The position numbers and the translations under genes were made by a program. From Hippopus hippopus (lineage: Eukaryota > Mollusca > Bivalvia > Cardiida > Cardiidae), in the NCBI GenBank assembly GCA_946811185.2, contig OX328106.1, positions 33,043,694 to 33,107,693 of the forward strand: 64,000 nt of DNA. The letters run 5' to 3'. Positions 9,700-24,000 of the stretch are shown piece by piece (within the stretch, counting starts at the first letter, position 1; each line of letters begins with the position of its first letter). Below the pieces are notes generated by a model. The model was given only the letters and a program-made list of their open reading frames with translations, was not told where the DNA came from and did no database searches.

Positions 9700-12600
9700 C
9701 TGTAAATATGTAAAGAAAAATGTATAAAAGAGGAAAAGAAGTCTTAAGATATATGTATTAACTAAGGAAAATCCATGGCCATACTCTCTGGCAATTCTGA
9801 ACATTTATCTATTTCTAAATCTGAAAAGAAGTCATCTGACTTGTTCTGTCTTAGATAATCAGAGAGAGACTTGTTGGCGAATACAACTGTTACTGTTCTA
9901 TTAAAATGGTTATTGTTTATTCTTTACCAGACAAGAAGATCTTAGACTCTTCCATATGGCCTACAACACGCAGAAAGGGGCATTCAGACATTTGCGTAAA
10001 GTGTTGTTTCGGATCAGCCTGCGCAGTTCGCGCAGGCTGATCCGAAACGACACTTTCGGTTTTTATGTAATTTTCTGTTTTGCACAAGGCTACTGTTGCA
10101 CAAAATCTAATGTAGTCATAAAGTGCCATCTCGTATTAGCCAGCATGGACTGCGCAGGCTGATCTGAGACGACACTTTACACCATGTCCAAATGCCCCTT
10201 TTCGTGTGTTGTAGGCCATATCTAAAGGAATTTGCAGGTGATAACTTAATGTGGCTCAAATAATGGAACAGAAAAGGGTTTTCTCCTTTTCAAACAATGT
10301 TTTCAATAGCCTTCTACCTTCAGGTTCATTAAAACAGAAGACTGTTTGGTAAAGGGTAAAAAGAAGCTTGTTCATTCATCCACATCCTTTCCTCACTCTT
10401 CACTTTTGCCATTTAGTAGGATTCTCCTTAACCCTTTGCCACACAAGCACAAATTTTTAACTCTTTACCACACAACAAAGAAATTGGACTGGTCTAAATT
10501 CAAAGTATTTGCAGAAACCAATTTACATGTAGTTCAAATGACTAATTTTGTCTTTGATGGGGTAGAAAACATAATTGGAAAAGGAGAAAATGCTGGTTAC
10601 CAGCATTTTCTCCTTTTCCAACAACGTTTTCAAAAGGCCTTTTCCTAAGAGTTGTTAAAACTCAGGATTGTGTGGTAAATGGTTAAAGACCCTGAGAAAG
10701 ACGGCTTGTTCAAGACATTGAGGGAAAGAAGAATATGCTGGAAACAAGCATTTTCTCCTTTTCCCATAATCTTTGCTAACTTTCTAAAAACAAAGTGTCA
10801 GTTTTGAGTCACACTTGTTTTGATGTCTGGAAATGCTTTCAATTTGGAAAAGTCTAAAATTTTGTCGTTTGGTAAAATGTGAAACACATTCATATTTTTT
10901 TTTCAATTTTCTCTTCTTTTCATTCCCTCCTAAATGCTGAAAGACAAAACTCCATTCCACTTTTCTATGCCATGATGAAACATCCTTTGTGGCTGATATT
11001 TTCCATTTTTGCACAAATTTGTGGCAAATTTCTTGTTCCAACACAGGTATGAACATTACATAAACTTACAGAAAAGTTTTTTTTTCTTGTTTTTGCAAAT
11101 TTTTTTCTTGCAAATATGTCCTAACCCTTTAACAAACAATTTCGGGATTTAAGAAGCCGAGGGAAGACAGCTTTTGAAAACATGGTGAGAAAAGGAGAGG
11201 ATGCTGGTATCCAGCATATTCTTCTTATCTCGCTACGTTTTCTGCTCTTTTGCAGCCGAATCATATCACTTGTTACATACTTAATTTGTCATCTGCAAAT
11301 ATTTTTGTTTGATTGGGAGTTAAGGGACACCTTTGTCATGTGCATTTATTTCCCATCTCATAACATTTTACATGAAAGCTGAAGAAAGGCATTACTGGGT
11401 AACCATTATTGAACTAGGTGGTAGCTCACCAAACAGTCACAACAGAACAACCTCCTCTATTGGGACTGAAACCTTCAACCAGCAATTCCATCAGAAAATA
11501 CCTTGACTGATTGATTTCATGGTGTTTTTTGCTACTTTCAGTATATCGGTCAAGTGACTGTGGCAGCTCACTTATTCATTTATATGTCCTTGGTCTAGCC
11601 CCAGTACTATGCAAGGGCTCTGAAGGTTCTTTCCCAAGGTCATTTAAACAAAGACCCGAGGCTTTGAGTGAGTATCAAGCCTGGGGCATTGGGTTTTGTA
11701 ATATAAACCTTAATGAGTGAGTCATGCAAGAACCCACCAATGCCTTAACCCTTCACAAACAATCCCAAGGTTTAACGACTTTTAAAAACAAGGCTTTTAA
11801 AAAAATTGTGGGAAAAGGAGGGAATGCTGGTATCCAGCATTTTCTTCTTTTCCCACAATGTATCCTACCCTTCTAATGAAAAAATTTAACTTTTTCAAAT
11901 ACATTTACTTTGTTGTGTGCAAACACTTTTAATATTTACAAGTCTAAACAGTGTTGTAATTTGGTAAAGAGTTAACCACTAGGCTACTTACCATATAAAG
12001 ATAACAAACAGAATGGTATAACTCATCCATGTTGTCAGTTTAATACTTTTCGTCAGGATTCTAAAGATCAGACAAGTTAGAGGTATAGGGGTCAATCCCA
12101 TCCTTCTAGATACCAAGTCAGAATGGTCTGTAAATGCCTGAAGCAGAGTTACACAATTAGATAAACTTACTTATGATCAACCTTTTACCAAACAATCTAC
12201 ATGGCTTCTTTCTCACGTTTGTTAAAAGACAGAATTGTATAGTAAAAGATTTTAGAAATTATAGAAACAAATATAAAAAAATGCAATCCATGCTTTCCTA
12301 GAATTTCTTTTTACAAGTACTACAAGTAGCCTAGCTGAGGATTCAAACCAGTGAACACCCTTCCCCCCCCCCCCACTAGATCTCAAGACCTGTACACTTC
12401 TGACTGCACTACCAGGGCTCAGCTTTAACAAACCTGAGGAAGAATGCATTTGAATTTTGGGAAAGGGAGAAAATGCTGAAATACAACATTTTATCTTTTT
12501 TCCACCATGTTTTCTACATCTTAAATTCAAAACTTACGGACAAAATTGACTTGTTTGTCTGCAAATTCTTTGAATGTGGATAATTAACAAAATTTGCTCT

Positions 12601-15016
12601 ATGGTAAAGAGCGAATAGCTATTGTGTGTGAGTACAATGTGGCAATAGAAGAACATGTTTCTACCAGAGGTGTCTGCTTTAAGAGGCACAAAGAAGATAA
12701 CAAATGGTAATATGTTACATGAATCAAAGAAATTAACTCATTACCAAACGACAATATTTTAGACCAGTCCAAATCAAAAGCATTTGCAGACGACAAAATA
12801 AAAGTGACTGAAAATTTGAAATTTGTTTTGTGAAGGGTAGAAAACATTGTGGGAAAAGGAGAAAATGCTGGTTACCAGCATTTTCTCCTTTTCCCACAAT
12901 GTTTTCAAAAGGCTTCTTTCTCACGGTCGTCAAAAGTAGGGATTGTGTGGTAATTGGTTAAGTATAAAAGAAAAGGCATACTTGACTCTGGCGACTTGCT
13001 GCCATGTCTAATGCAAGTTTTACTTTATATTCTCTGTATACCTGTGAAAAAAGTAATCAACATTTTACCACACAACCCTGACCGTGAGGAAGAAGCTTTT
13101 TGAAAACATTGTGGAAAAAGGAGAAAATGCTGCTAATCAACACTCTCCTTTTCCCCCAGTTTTTTGCCATATCAAAGAGATTTTTTTTTTTCATTTGAGC
13201 TACATTTACATTTTCAAATGCTTTCAATTTGGACCAGTCTACATTTCTGTCACAAGTAAAAAAAGTTAAACAAGAGCATGGTATGAAGATGATAGAACTT
13301 GGTTGGAACTGCTTTTTCTGTGAAAATTCAAAGTGCAAAAAGGGCATTAGTAATACTGTTGAAAAGATTTGACCATTTACCCCACATTCCAAGTTTTATC
13401 GACTCTGAGGAAAAAAGCTTTTTTAAAACGCTGTGGGAAAAGGAAAAAAAAAGCTGGTAACCAGCATTTTCTCCATTTCCCACAATGTTTTCTACCATAT
13501 GAAAAACAAATTCCATCATTTGAGCTAAATTTAGATTGTCATCTGCAAATACTCTCAATTTGGACAATCCTACATTTTTGTTGTGTGGTAGAGAGTTAAG
13601 ACATAACTGCCCTTCTTGTAGGAGCTTTCCCTTAAATGCTTAGCCTAAGTCTGAAGTAAATATCTTCAGTAATGACAGAGAAATGAGGAAAATCTCAAAC
13701 TTCTGTACCACAACAATGACACAGATTACTACAGGGTTTTGACAATACCTTGATAGTACCTATATGTCTACGTCAAAACAATCAATTAGAAAAGAAAATG
13801 ATGGAATAAAATGAGGCAAACCCTGTCAATTCTTCAGCAGATGACAGATTTTCAGGTTTGGTTTTTTTTTGTATCAAAAGCACATGCAAACAGCATGACA
13901 TAATTATTGACTGTAGCTCAAATTATTGGAAAATGTTTAAGTTTTGCACAATAACAATGACAAAGATTACGACATGATTATGACAATACCTATAAGTCTT
14001 CCTCAAAACAATCAAATTAAAAAGAGAAAAATGGAATAATATATGGCAAACTCTGTCAACTCTTTAGCAGATGACAGATTTTCAGGCTTGTTTATTATGA
14101 AAAGCACTTGCAGGCAGCATCAAATAATTAACTGTAGCTAAAATTAATGGATATGTCTTTGAAACTGTAGAAAACATAGAATGATGAAAAGAAAATGCTG
14201 GCAACCAGTGTTTTGACCTATTCCTACAATGTTTCAATAACTCTCTTTTTCCAAGGTTGTTGAAACATGAAACTATTTGATGAAGGCTTTAACCCTATAC
14301 TAAACAATCCCGGATTTTCACGACCCTGTAGAAAAGGCCTTTTAAAAACATTGTGGGAAAAGGAGAAAATGCTGGTAACCAGCATTTTCTCCTTTCCTCA
14401 CAATGTTTTCTGCCCTTCCAAAAAAGAATTTCAGTTTTTGAACCGCATTGAAATTGTTGTCTGCAAATGCTTTCAATTTGGACAAGGCTAACATTTTGTC
14501 ATTTGGTAAAGGGTTAAACCTATTTCAAACATACCCATAGCATTTAACCTTTTATCAAACAATCCCGTGATTTAAAGACCCTGAAGAAGACAGCTTTTCA
14601 AAATGTTGCTGGAAAAGACTAAAGTGCTGGTAACTAGCACTGTCTCACAATGTTTTTGATCCTTTCATAGACAGATTCTACCATTTTAACAATACTTTAT
14701 TTGTTGTCTGTAAGTGCTCTCATTGTGCAACTAGCAATTACTTTTTACACTGTTACCATTACAAAAAAACATGTTTTTCTTCGCATTTAAAGTTAACTGA
14801 TCAAATATTTTGTGGGACTAAAAATTAGAAATCATTTCTTGCTTGACTTTATGTGAGGAGTATGTATCATGGCAACAACTCACATATTACTGTGTATTCT
14901 CAGTTCACAAGTATCAGGTTGACTGAAATTTCAAAAAACATAAGCACTGTTAATATCACATACAAGTTAATTTAATGCCATAGTCATGCCAATTTGTATA
15001 CTGCAACTGCCATAGA

Positions 15017-15088
<72 letters not shown>

Positions 15089-18000
15089 AGTCTACACTCC
15101 TACATCAAACTGTGCTTTCATCCCATATACAATGTTTCCAATAATTATGTCAGCATGCTCTGTGAAAAGGAGGCTTAATGCACCTGCAAAAAGTACTGAC
15201 CCATGTCAGCCTATGCATTCTGCACAGGCTAACATGGGCTAAATCTTTTTGTATTTGGTAAATATTCTGCATGGCAAAGGACAGTTCTACCTCTAGATCA
15301 AGTTGGCTTTCAGACATAACAGGGTTTATGGATACATAATTATTTAATGACTTTCCTAGTATATTGCATCAGATAGGATGCATTAAACCCGCTTTTGCCA
15401 CAGCATGGTTCATATCTTTTTCCCTGTTTGTCATGTTTATCTTTTTTACAAGGTAATCTCTGTAAAGAGAAAATAAAAAGATAATAGAAGAAAGCTTGAC
15501 AAAACAAAAATCTAACTAATAATCAAATTCACTACAGAAGAATTTTCAAAGCACACTCACATCAGCTGGAATTTCATTAAACTTGAGGATGAAGGCGTGT
15601 TTACCCCAATCTACACAAACTTCAGCCATCAATACTAACAATGCATCTGGTAACAGCACCCATAATACGTCTGAAACAAAAGAAAAAGGTCAAATCAGGT
15701 AACAACAGTCATATAACAGTAAAGCTGTCATGTTGTTTCTACAGGATACAACATGTCGTAAGTTTCCAGAATACATGTCCACAATGGCCATGTCAGGGTT
15801 TATTGTTGAGATTGCAAGGAAAAAGCGGGTTTTGCAAGAAATATAGGTTGGAGGCAACAAAATTAACATGTTTTGTATCATGAAAATTTACTCTGCTCAA
15901 CAAATCTGTCATGTTTCACAACCAAATGCCAAAAATTTCCAGTACAGACTACCTTGATATTTTGGATCACTCGAAGAAATACACGGCGATATTTTAGCTA
16001 TTAAAACAAAAATCTTATACCATAAGGTAGTCATTTTTTATAACTCAGCCAGCTTGAAGTCTGTCATATTGATAAACAAAAAAGAAATCATAAAAGTAAC
16101 ACAGTGAACAAGTACAGAGTGTTAATGTAGACATTCAATTTCACTAAGTTTTTCTCCTCATGCTTATATTCCATCCTTTTCTTTTTGCCTGTTTGATTAA
16201 TCATTATGATAAAATATACACTGATTTCAGATAGGCAACTTTATTCCCTCCACCATTTTCTTTTTCCATAAGAATCCCAGCTCGTCTAATTCTTTGAGGA
16301 TAATATATAGCCATTGCAACAGGATCCATTCTTCTTTCACAGCTGATGATTATATTGCTGGAAAGTAGTCAATATCTTGTAAAGAGGAATGGGCTAAGAA
16401 TTGATTAAATAAATTCCTGGAAAGCGCTGAAAGAGTCAAAGACCACTGTAACAAGACAAAAATAAGACAAACATAATTTAGCTCATCTGGGATTCTATGT
16501 GGCAGAGGGAATAAAGTTGCCTGTCTAAATTCAGCTTATATCTTAATATCATGTGGACTCAAATGGACAAACAGAGAAAGATTACGCACATGAATATACA
16601 TTTAATGAACTGGCTGTACTGTGGTTTACAAAAAAGGGTAGTTTTTTTGCTGGCTGGTTTTGCTTTCTCATGACAAAAAATCAATGGACTCGGCTGCTGA
16701 AGAAAAACAATATAAAGTATACAGCACACATTGCAAAATAAACATAGCAAAAGAAGAAATCAGCAGTCAACACCTACCAAGATCCCATTTTGCCTCTGTT
16801 AGATTTCTGACACAGACCAAAGACAACAGAACAACATAGTGAAATCTCTCCTTCACATCACTGCAGGCTATCTGGTATAGATGATTCAGATCAACTTTAC
16901 GGAATAAGCTACCTTTTATCTCCACAAACTAGGGTGAAAAGAAAGATAGACACATAATTCATTTTATCACATAACCTCCCTTGTTTTCAGTGTAATATAC
17001 CCATTACGAATTTTCTTATGTTATACATGTTTAATATCACAATTGTGTGACGTTATCATTATTAACGTCATTTTGTACGTATTTCATTGAAGTGAATGGT
17101 TTTATGGATATTACCACGGGTGCATCTACAGATAGTTTTGCATCTTCTGATCTATAATTTTTGAAATATCATTATGTGATAAAAAGAATCTGACATTCGT
17201 TGGCATTTGTGTCAAAATTTTATTAAACTTGTCAAGAAAAAATGTTATTAAGCTCGCCAAAGGCTCGCTTAACAACATTTTCCCTACACTCGTTTAATAA
17301 AATTTTACCTCAAACATCAACTCATGTCAGATCCTATTATGTGAAACACTTTTTTTTCCCAAATTAAAATTGAAATTTTGAAATTTATAAATAACTCCTA
17401 ACCTTCACGGTGCAAAAAGCTGTCTGCAGCAGTAAATGATACAACAGTACATCCTGATCTTAAAAATAAAGTTTTTTTTCTGTCTAGAAAGTAAATATTT
17501 GAAACATTAGACACTTACAAAAATTTCTTGTATCTACTAAAATTCTTACAACACAATGCTATATACATCTTTTTTTTTCAAAACCATTTCAGATATTCAA
17601 GGGACAAAGAAATACTGTCACAACAAATGCTTATGATATAAAGTTAAACCCATTTTTAACTACAGTCTTTTACAACCCATTGGAAGAAGGCTTTTAAAAA
17701 CATTTTTGGGAAATGGTAAAATGCTGGTAACCAGTGATATTCCTTTTTCCCCTTAATTTTTTTAACCTTGTCACAGACAAATTCCATTCTTTGAACCATA
17801 TGTCAATGTTTTTTGCATGGGCAAGCCTAACATCATGTCATCTGGTCCATGGTCAAATATTTCAAAGAAAAAAAAGAGACTATACTTACATTGTTTGACA
17901 TCATGATGACTAGAAGAGATTTATTGTAGGAATTAAAAGCTACATTCAGCACTGTGGCTTGGAATAAAATTAACATGGTATGTATAACTGTATTGATGTG

Positions 18001-21000
18001 AAGGATTTTTTTACTAGATAAACTGTCTTATATAAAAACATAATGTATATATCTACAAGGCATTAACCGAGGGCCAATTTCCAGGATCTCCTCAAATATA
18101 GATCCCTACCTGATAGAGTGGTAGATTCATTATAGTGTTATACATGTTCTAGAACCATTTAAGAGTCAGTTTCAGGCTCACCTGTTTTGAATCCTTGAGG
18201 TATGATGAAAACATATCATGCTTGATCTCCCTAACCTCTAAAGAGTTCTAAGCAGAGAATGAAACAGTTCAAGGACAAAGGATGTCATTGTCAAAAAAAC
18301 ATCTCTTTTAAGTAAAGCCAAACAAGCAAATCTCTGTTTTTCTCCTGCTAACCTGTGACATCATTTCCACTTGTTACTTTTTGATACTGATTGATTTTTT
18401 CTAAGTTTGTACTAGCTTTTTTATGTGTTTTTTTTTTCCTGTACCTTAAACATTCTCTCCCCCTCAGAATCATAAGATTACAAGAACAGACACTGACATT
18501 ATAACACTAACAGTCACTTTCATCAGAGAAATCCATTATGATTATCATTTTGCTACCATGTGCAAATGGCATCCAGCATAACATTAGTCCGATTTTCATG
18601 ACAAACTGCTTTTCAGATTAAAGTTTTTGAAAATTTTCTTCTAGGTATATAAGTAGAGTATACAAAACCATATTTTTTCAAATAAAATTTAACTCTAAAA
18701 GGATACTGACATAAATAATTGCAAGTACAAGATGTGGCAAAGTCCCAAGATGTTCACGCCGGCGTCCTCTAGGCTCTGTTGCCGTCCAGAACAAGGCATC
18801 AAGAATGTCATGGCCAAAATTAGATAATAACCTATCTGCCATCTGTAAAGAAATGAACAGGCAACATCAATTTGACAAAAAAAAACAAGAAAAAAACACA
18901 TGAGGATACCAACCCAGTCTTTGTTACTTGTGTTTTCTTCTTTCCCACAATTTTTGTGTCAGGTTTCCTCATAGGAATCTTTGGTAAAGAGTTATCATAC
19001 TAGCCCCTCAAGACAACTATTGCTCTGTGTTGCAACAGGTCACTTTTGAAAATATTGAAGCAAAATGAATAGCTACTTGTATCAGACATTTCCAATAGCC
19101 AAAATCTTCTAAAATGTGATCATGTAACGTATCAGACCTTTATAAACACTGATTATCCCTATTTTGAATAGATGTTTTCAAGTTATTGACTCCCAAGTAC
19201 CTTCTGGAGGTTGACTAAACCCTTAAAATAAATAATTCTGTTAATTCACGACTCTACGGAAGGAGGTATATTTTTTAAAACAATTTAGGAAAGGGATGAA
19301 AATGCTGCTCTTCCCACAATGTTTTCTATTTTTTCAGCAACAAACAACATTATCTGATTCACATTTGTCATCTGCAAATGCATTTTCCCTTTTCCCAGCA
19401 ATGTTTTTTACCCTTTCAAAAACAAATTGAATTATATGAGTCAAATTTACCTAATTTTTTGCCAGAAAAAGTTGTCAAGAATGGAAAAAGTCTTCATTTC
19501 CTGGTTGCATTTGCTTCTATAACAAAAAGTCTAAACTTTTAGAGAAAGAGTTCACTTGATAAAAAACAATCCTGTATTCTAACGGCTCTAAGGCAGATCA
19601 CTTTTGAAAGGGAAAAGGAGATAATACTGGTAACCAGTATCTTCTCCATTTCTTTAAATTCTTTCATTTGAGTCACTTTTAATTAAGTGCATGCACAGCC
19701 TTAATATTTTTAAAAAAATGTCAATCCCAATAGCTCACTCAGTAAAGAATAGAGTTTGAAACCCTGAAGTCACTAGTTTAAATCCCAAGCTGGGCAGATT
19801 GATGATGGTCCTTATTCCTCTAAAGTATTTCAACACTGATATCATTCAACCCTTTACCACATGGCAATTAGACTAGTCCAAATTGAAAGTATTTGCAGAC
19901 AATGATTTAAATATGGCTCATATGATACTATCTTTTTCTAAAAGATCAGCAAACATTGTGGGAAAAGGAGAAAATGCTGGCTACTGGCATTTTCTCCTTT
20001 TCTCACAATGTTTTCAAATGTCTTCCTTTTTTAGGGTTGTTTAAACTAGAGACTGTGGTAAAGGCTTAATTATGCTGAAACACCATACAAACACAAATGA
20101 AAAATTTATTATGGTTTCAGACGTTATCAGTGACCGTGCAGTACTTACATCTAACATATTAAAAAAGACATATAGCTTGATGGTTGCCTGTCCACGCACA
20201 AGGTGATACATCATCGATGTGTCAATATATGACATAATGAAGAAACATACCACAAGAATAATGCCTTTCAGTATATCACAAATTTGAGCTGGTTGAAGAA
20301 GATTGCGAGATCTGAAATTTACCAAAGACATCCCTCTCAATCTGAGTTTTATAAAAAACATACAGTATATTTTTTCTAAATTCAATTAAGCCCTGAAACA
20401 AATTTGAATAGAAAGATTTTTGAAAAAAACATCCTTGTAAAACAATGATTATCAGAACCAATTAAGATTAAGTAAATGAATTCATGTTACTAAGTGACAA
20501 AACAATAAAAAAAAAAATAGAAAACTGCTCATAACCAATAATCGTCTCCTATTGCTGTAATGTAGGTAGATGTGCTCTGATAAAAAATTATGTCTCACAT
20601 ACACCTTTAGAAAATAAAAATAAAAATTCATCAAGTAGGCATAACCACGTGAGATTACATGTACTTTTTTATATTCTTACAAAATAAATGTTTTCATGGT
20701 TATCTAGATATCTGCCTGCTTATTACTCCGTCTATGTATCAACATGCACATCTACATCAATGTATGGTACTGAGCTCCCTAGGCTGTCATACATTCCAAC
20801 TTTTTCAAATACCAGGGAGGGTCTTTTTAGAGTTTAACAGGGAAATTTGGGGTTTCAAAGGCGAGACTTGAGACATAACAGATGATTTCTCTTAAGATCA
20901 TATCTTTATAATTGAACATAAGCCAGGTTTATGATTTATTTCTTTTTATTCTTTATCATACAAGGGCTATTAAAAAAAAATAAAATTTGTCAATATATTG

Positions 21001-24000
21001 TCCAATGTTCTTTCACTAAAAATGAATTGTTTCTTGCAATGTACTACTCCACTACTATGTGTGTAAAAAGTTTTTGCTGTGCATCCTTCACAATCACAGA
21101 GCACAGGATAACTTTTAACTGAATATTTCAGTATGTCAAAATAAAGAAGCTTGTTTCCCTCAAACTAAGTTGGAAAACGTTATAAAATCTTAAGTGGTTT
21201 TGCTCTGACATCAATTTTTTGATGTCATACTCTAAGACAGCGTTACAAAGATATATATACAAGTGCATGGGAAACAGATGGGCTGATATATGCTTTCTCC
21301 ATCATCGTCCTAGTCTCCAACAGCATTTTCCCCATAGTGTCACACATTTTTATCATTATCTTTTGCTCCGTGCTTTCATTTGACATCATGATTTCAGCTC
21401 AGCAAATTCATCAAACAAATGTGAATATTTAGAGGGAAAAAAATGTATTATAAATATATGAAAAGCACTATAAGGTAAAGAAAGCACTATAATTTCGATT
21501 ACATAACTGCTATGTTATTCATTGAATTTTCACCTTTCACTAGTACTGGGTGTGAACTGTTAAGTGTCTTGTCCAAGGACACTCCCATGAAAAACCCAAT
21601 GTTTTGAGTGAGGATCAAATCCAGGGCCTCTAGGTTATAAGCCCTACACTTTATCACTGAACCACACAGGACACCTTAAGGAGTATGAAAGCAATAAATC
21701 ATACCTTGTGAAGCCACAGGGGTGTGTCAAAAGTTTCAGGAATGCAAGCATTATTCTTAGTGGAAGAAAGGTGAACACAAACAGGAATGCATCGACACAC
21801 TGGAAGAAGCCGTATATGCAAAACTGAAAGTAAAACAAGAGGGTCATGATGGCCCTGGAGTCGCTCACCTGAGTCTTTTGACCAAACATGACCAATTTTC
21901 AATCTCTTTCAAGATACTATGACAAATATTCTACCAAAATTTCATAATTATTGGACTGAAAATTTGGCCTCCAGCTTGAACACAAGCTTTTTCTAGAATT
22001 TCTCTCTGTGACCTACTTTTTAGCCAAACATAGCCCATTTTCCCATTGTTGATATTATCAAACAAAGATTCTGACCACCTTTCACAAAATTTGGACAGAA
22101 AATGTGGCCTTTAAAGTGTACACAAGGTATTTCCAAGATCTGACACAGCAACCTAGTTTTTTACCCAATGTGACCCATTTTCAATTTCATCATATTGATC
22201 TTGAAGAAAAACATTATGACTAATTTTCATAAGCATTGGAAAGAAAATGATGACGCTAGAGCTATACAAGCTATTTTAAAGATTTGGCCCAATGACCTGG
22301 TTTTTGACCCAATGTGAACCAATTTTCAAACTCATTCAAGATATTATTGTAACAAACATTCTGACCAACTTTCAATAGTATTTGACTCAAAATGAGGCCT
22401 CTAGAGAGTACACAAGGTTTTTGAAAGATTTGACCCAGTGACCTAGTTTTTGACCCAATGTGACCCATTTGCAAACTTGTCCAAGAAATCATCAAGACAA
22501 ACATTCTGACTAAGTTTTACGAGTATTGCACTGAAAATGTGGCTTCTTAAGCTTACACAAGGTTTTTCTAAGATTTGTCCTAGTGACCTAGTTTTTAATC
22601 AGACATGACCCATTATCAAACTTGTCCAAGATATAATCAAGACAAACATTCTGACCAACTTTCAAGAGTTTTGGACTTAAAATGTGGCCTCTAGAGCATA
22701 CACAAGGTTTTTCTAAGATTTGACCTAGTGACCTAGTTTTTTTCTATCCCAATGTGACCCATTTGCAAACTCATCCATGAAATCATCAAGACAAACATTC
22801 TGACCAAGTTTCATGAGTATTGCACTGAAAATATGGCCTCAAGAGCTTACACAAGGTTTTACAAAGATCTGACCTAGTGACCTAGTTTTGGACCGGACAT
22901 GACCCATTTTCAAACTCACCCAAGATATCATCAAGACAAACATTCTGACCAACTTTCAAGAGTTTTGGACTTAAAATGTGGCCTATAGAGCCTACACAAG
23001 GTTTTTCTAAGATATGACCTAGTGAACTAATTTCTGACCTGACATGACCCATTTTTTAACTCGTCTGAGATATCATCAAGACAAACATTCTGACCAACTT
23101 TCAAGAGTTTTGGACTCAAAATGTGGCCTCTAGAGCATACACAAAGTTTTTCTAAGATTTGACCTAGTGACCAAGTTTTTTTCTATCCCAATGTGACCCA
23201 TTTGCAAACTCATCCATGAAAACATCAAGACAAACATTCTGACCAAGTTTCATGAGTATTGCACTGAAAATATGGCCTCAAGAGCTTACACAAGGTTTTA
23301 CAAAGATCTGACCTAGTGACCTAGTTTTGGACCGGACATGACCCATTTTCAAACTCACCCAAGATATCATCAAGACAAACATTCTGACCAACTTTCAAGA
23401 GTTTTGGACTTAAAATGTGGCCTATAGAGCCTACACAAGGTTTTTCTAAGATATGACCTAGTGACCTAATTTATGACCTGACATGACCCATTTTTTAACT
23501 CATCTGAGATATCATCAAGACAAACATTCTGACCAACTTTCAAGAGTTTTGAACTCAAAATGTGGCCTCTAGAGCATACACAAGGTTTTTCTAAGATTTG
23601 ACCTAGTGACCTAGTTTTTGATCTGACATGACCCATTATCAAACTCGTCCAAGATATCATCAAGACTAACATTCTGACCAAGTTTCATGACTATCGGACT
23701 GAAAATGTGGCCGCACACAAGGTAAAAGTTGACGAAGGACAACAGACACAGCACGATCACAAAAGCTCACCTTGAGCACTTTGTGCTCAGGTCAGCTAAA
23801 AACCACACTGTAACAAGTAAACACATGTATATCACTAATCATGACAAGATCAACACTGATTCACACAGAAAGGCATTTACATATTTAAACCTGAACCCTT
23901 TCCAAAACAGTGCATGTATTAAAGACCCCTGGGGAAAAGCACTTTTGAAAACATCTTGGAAAAAGGAGAAAATGTTGGTAACCAGCATTTTCTCCTTTTC

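Noticed and set aside
18182..18232. Possible mini-exon in TAPT1 intron 5 (donor-like GTGAGC next to it)
   Set aside because: The peptide does not fit the family between AIIYV and IHTML, and the U12 junction already joins exons 5 and 6 in frame without a gap.
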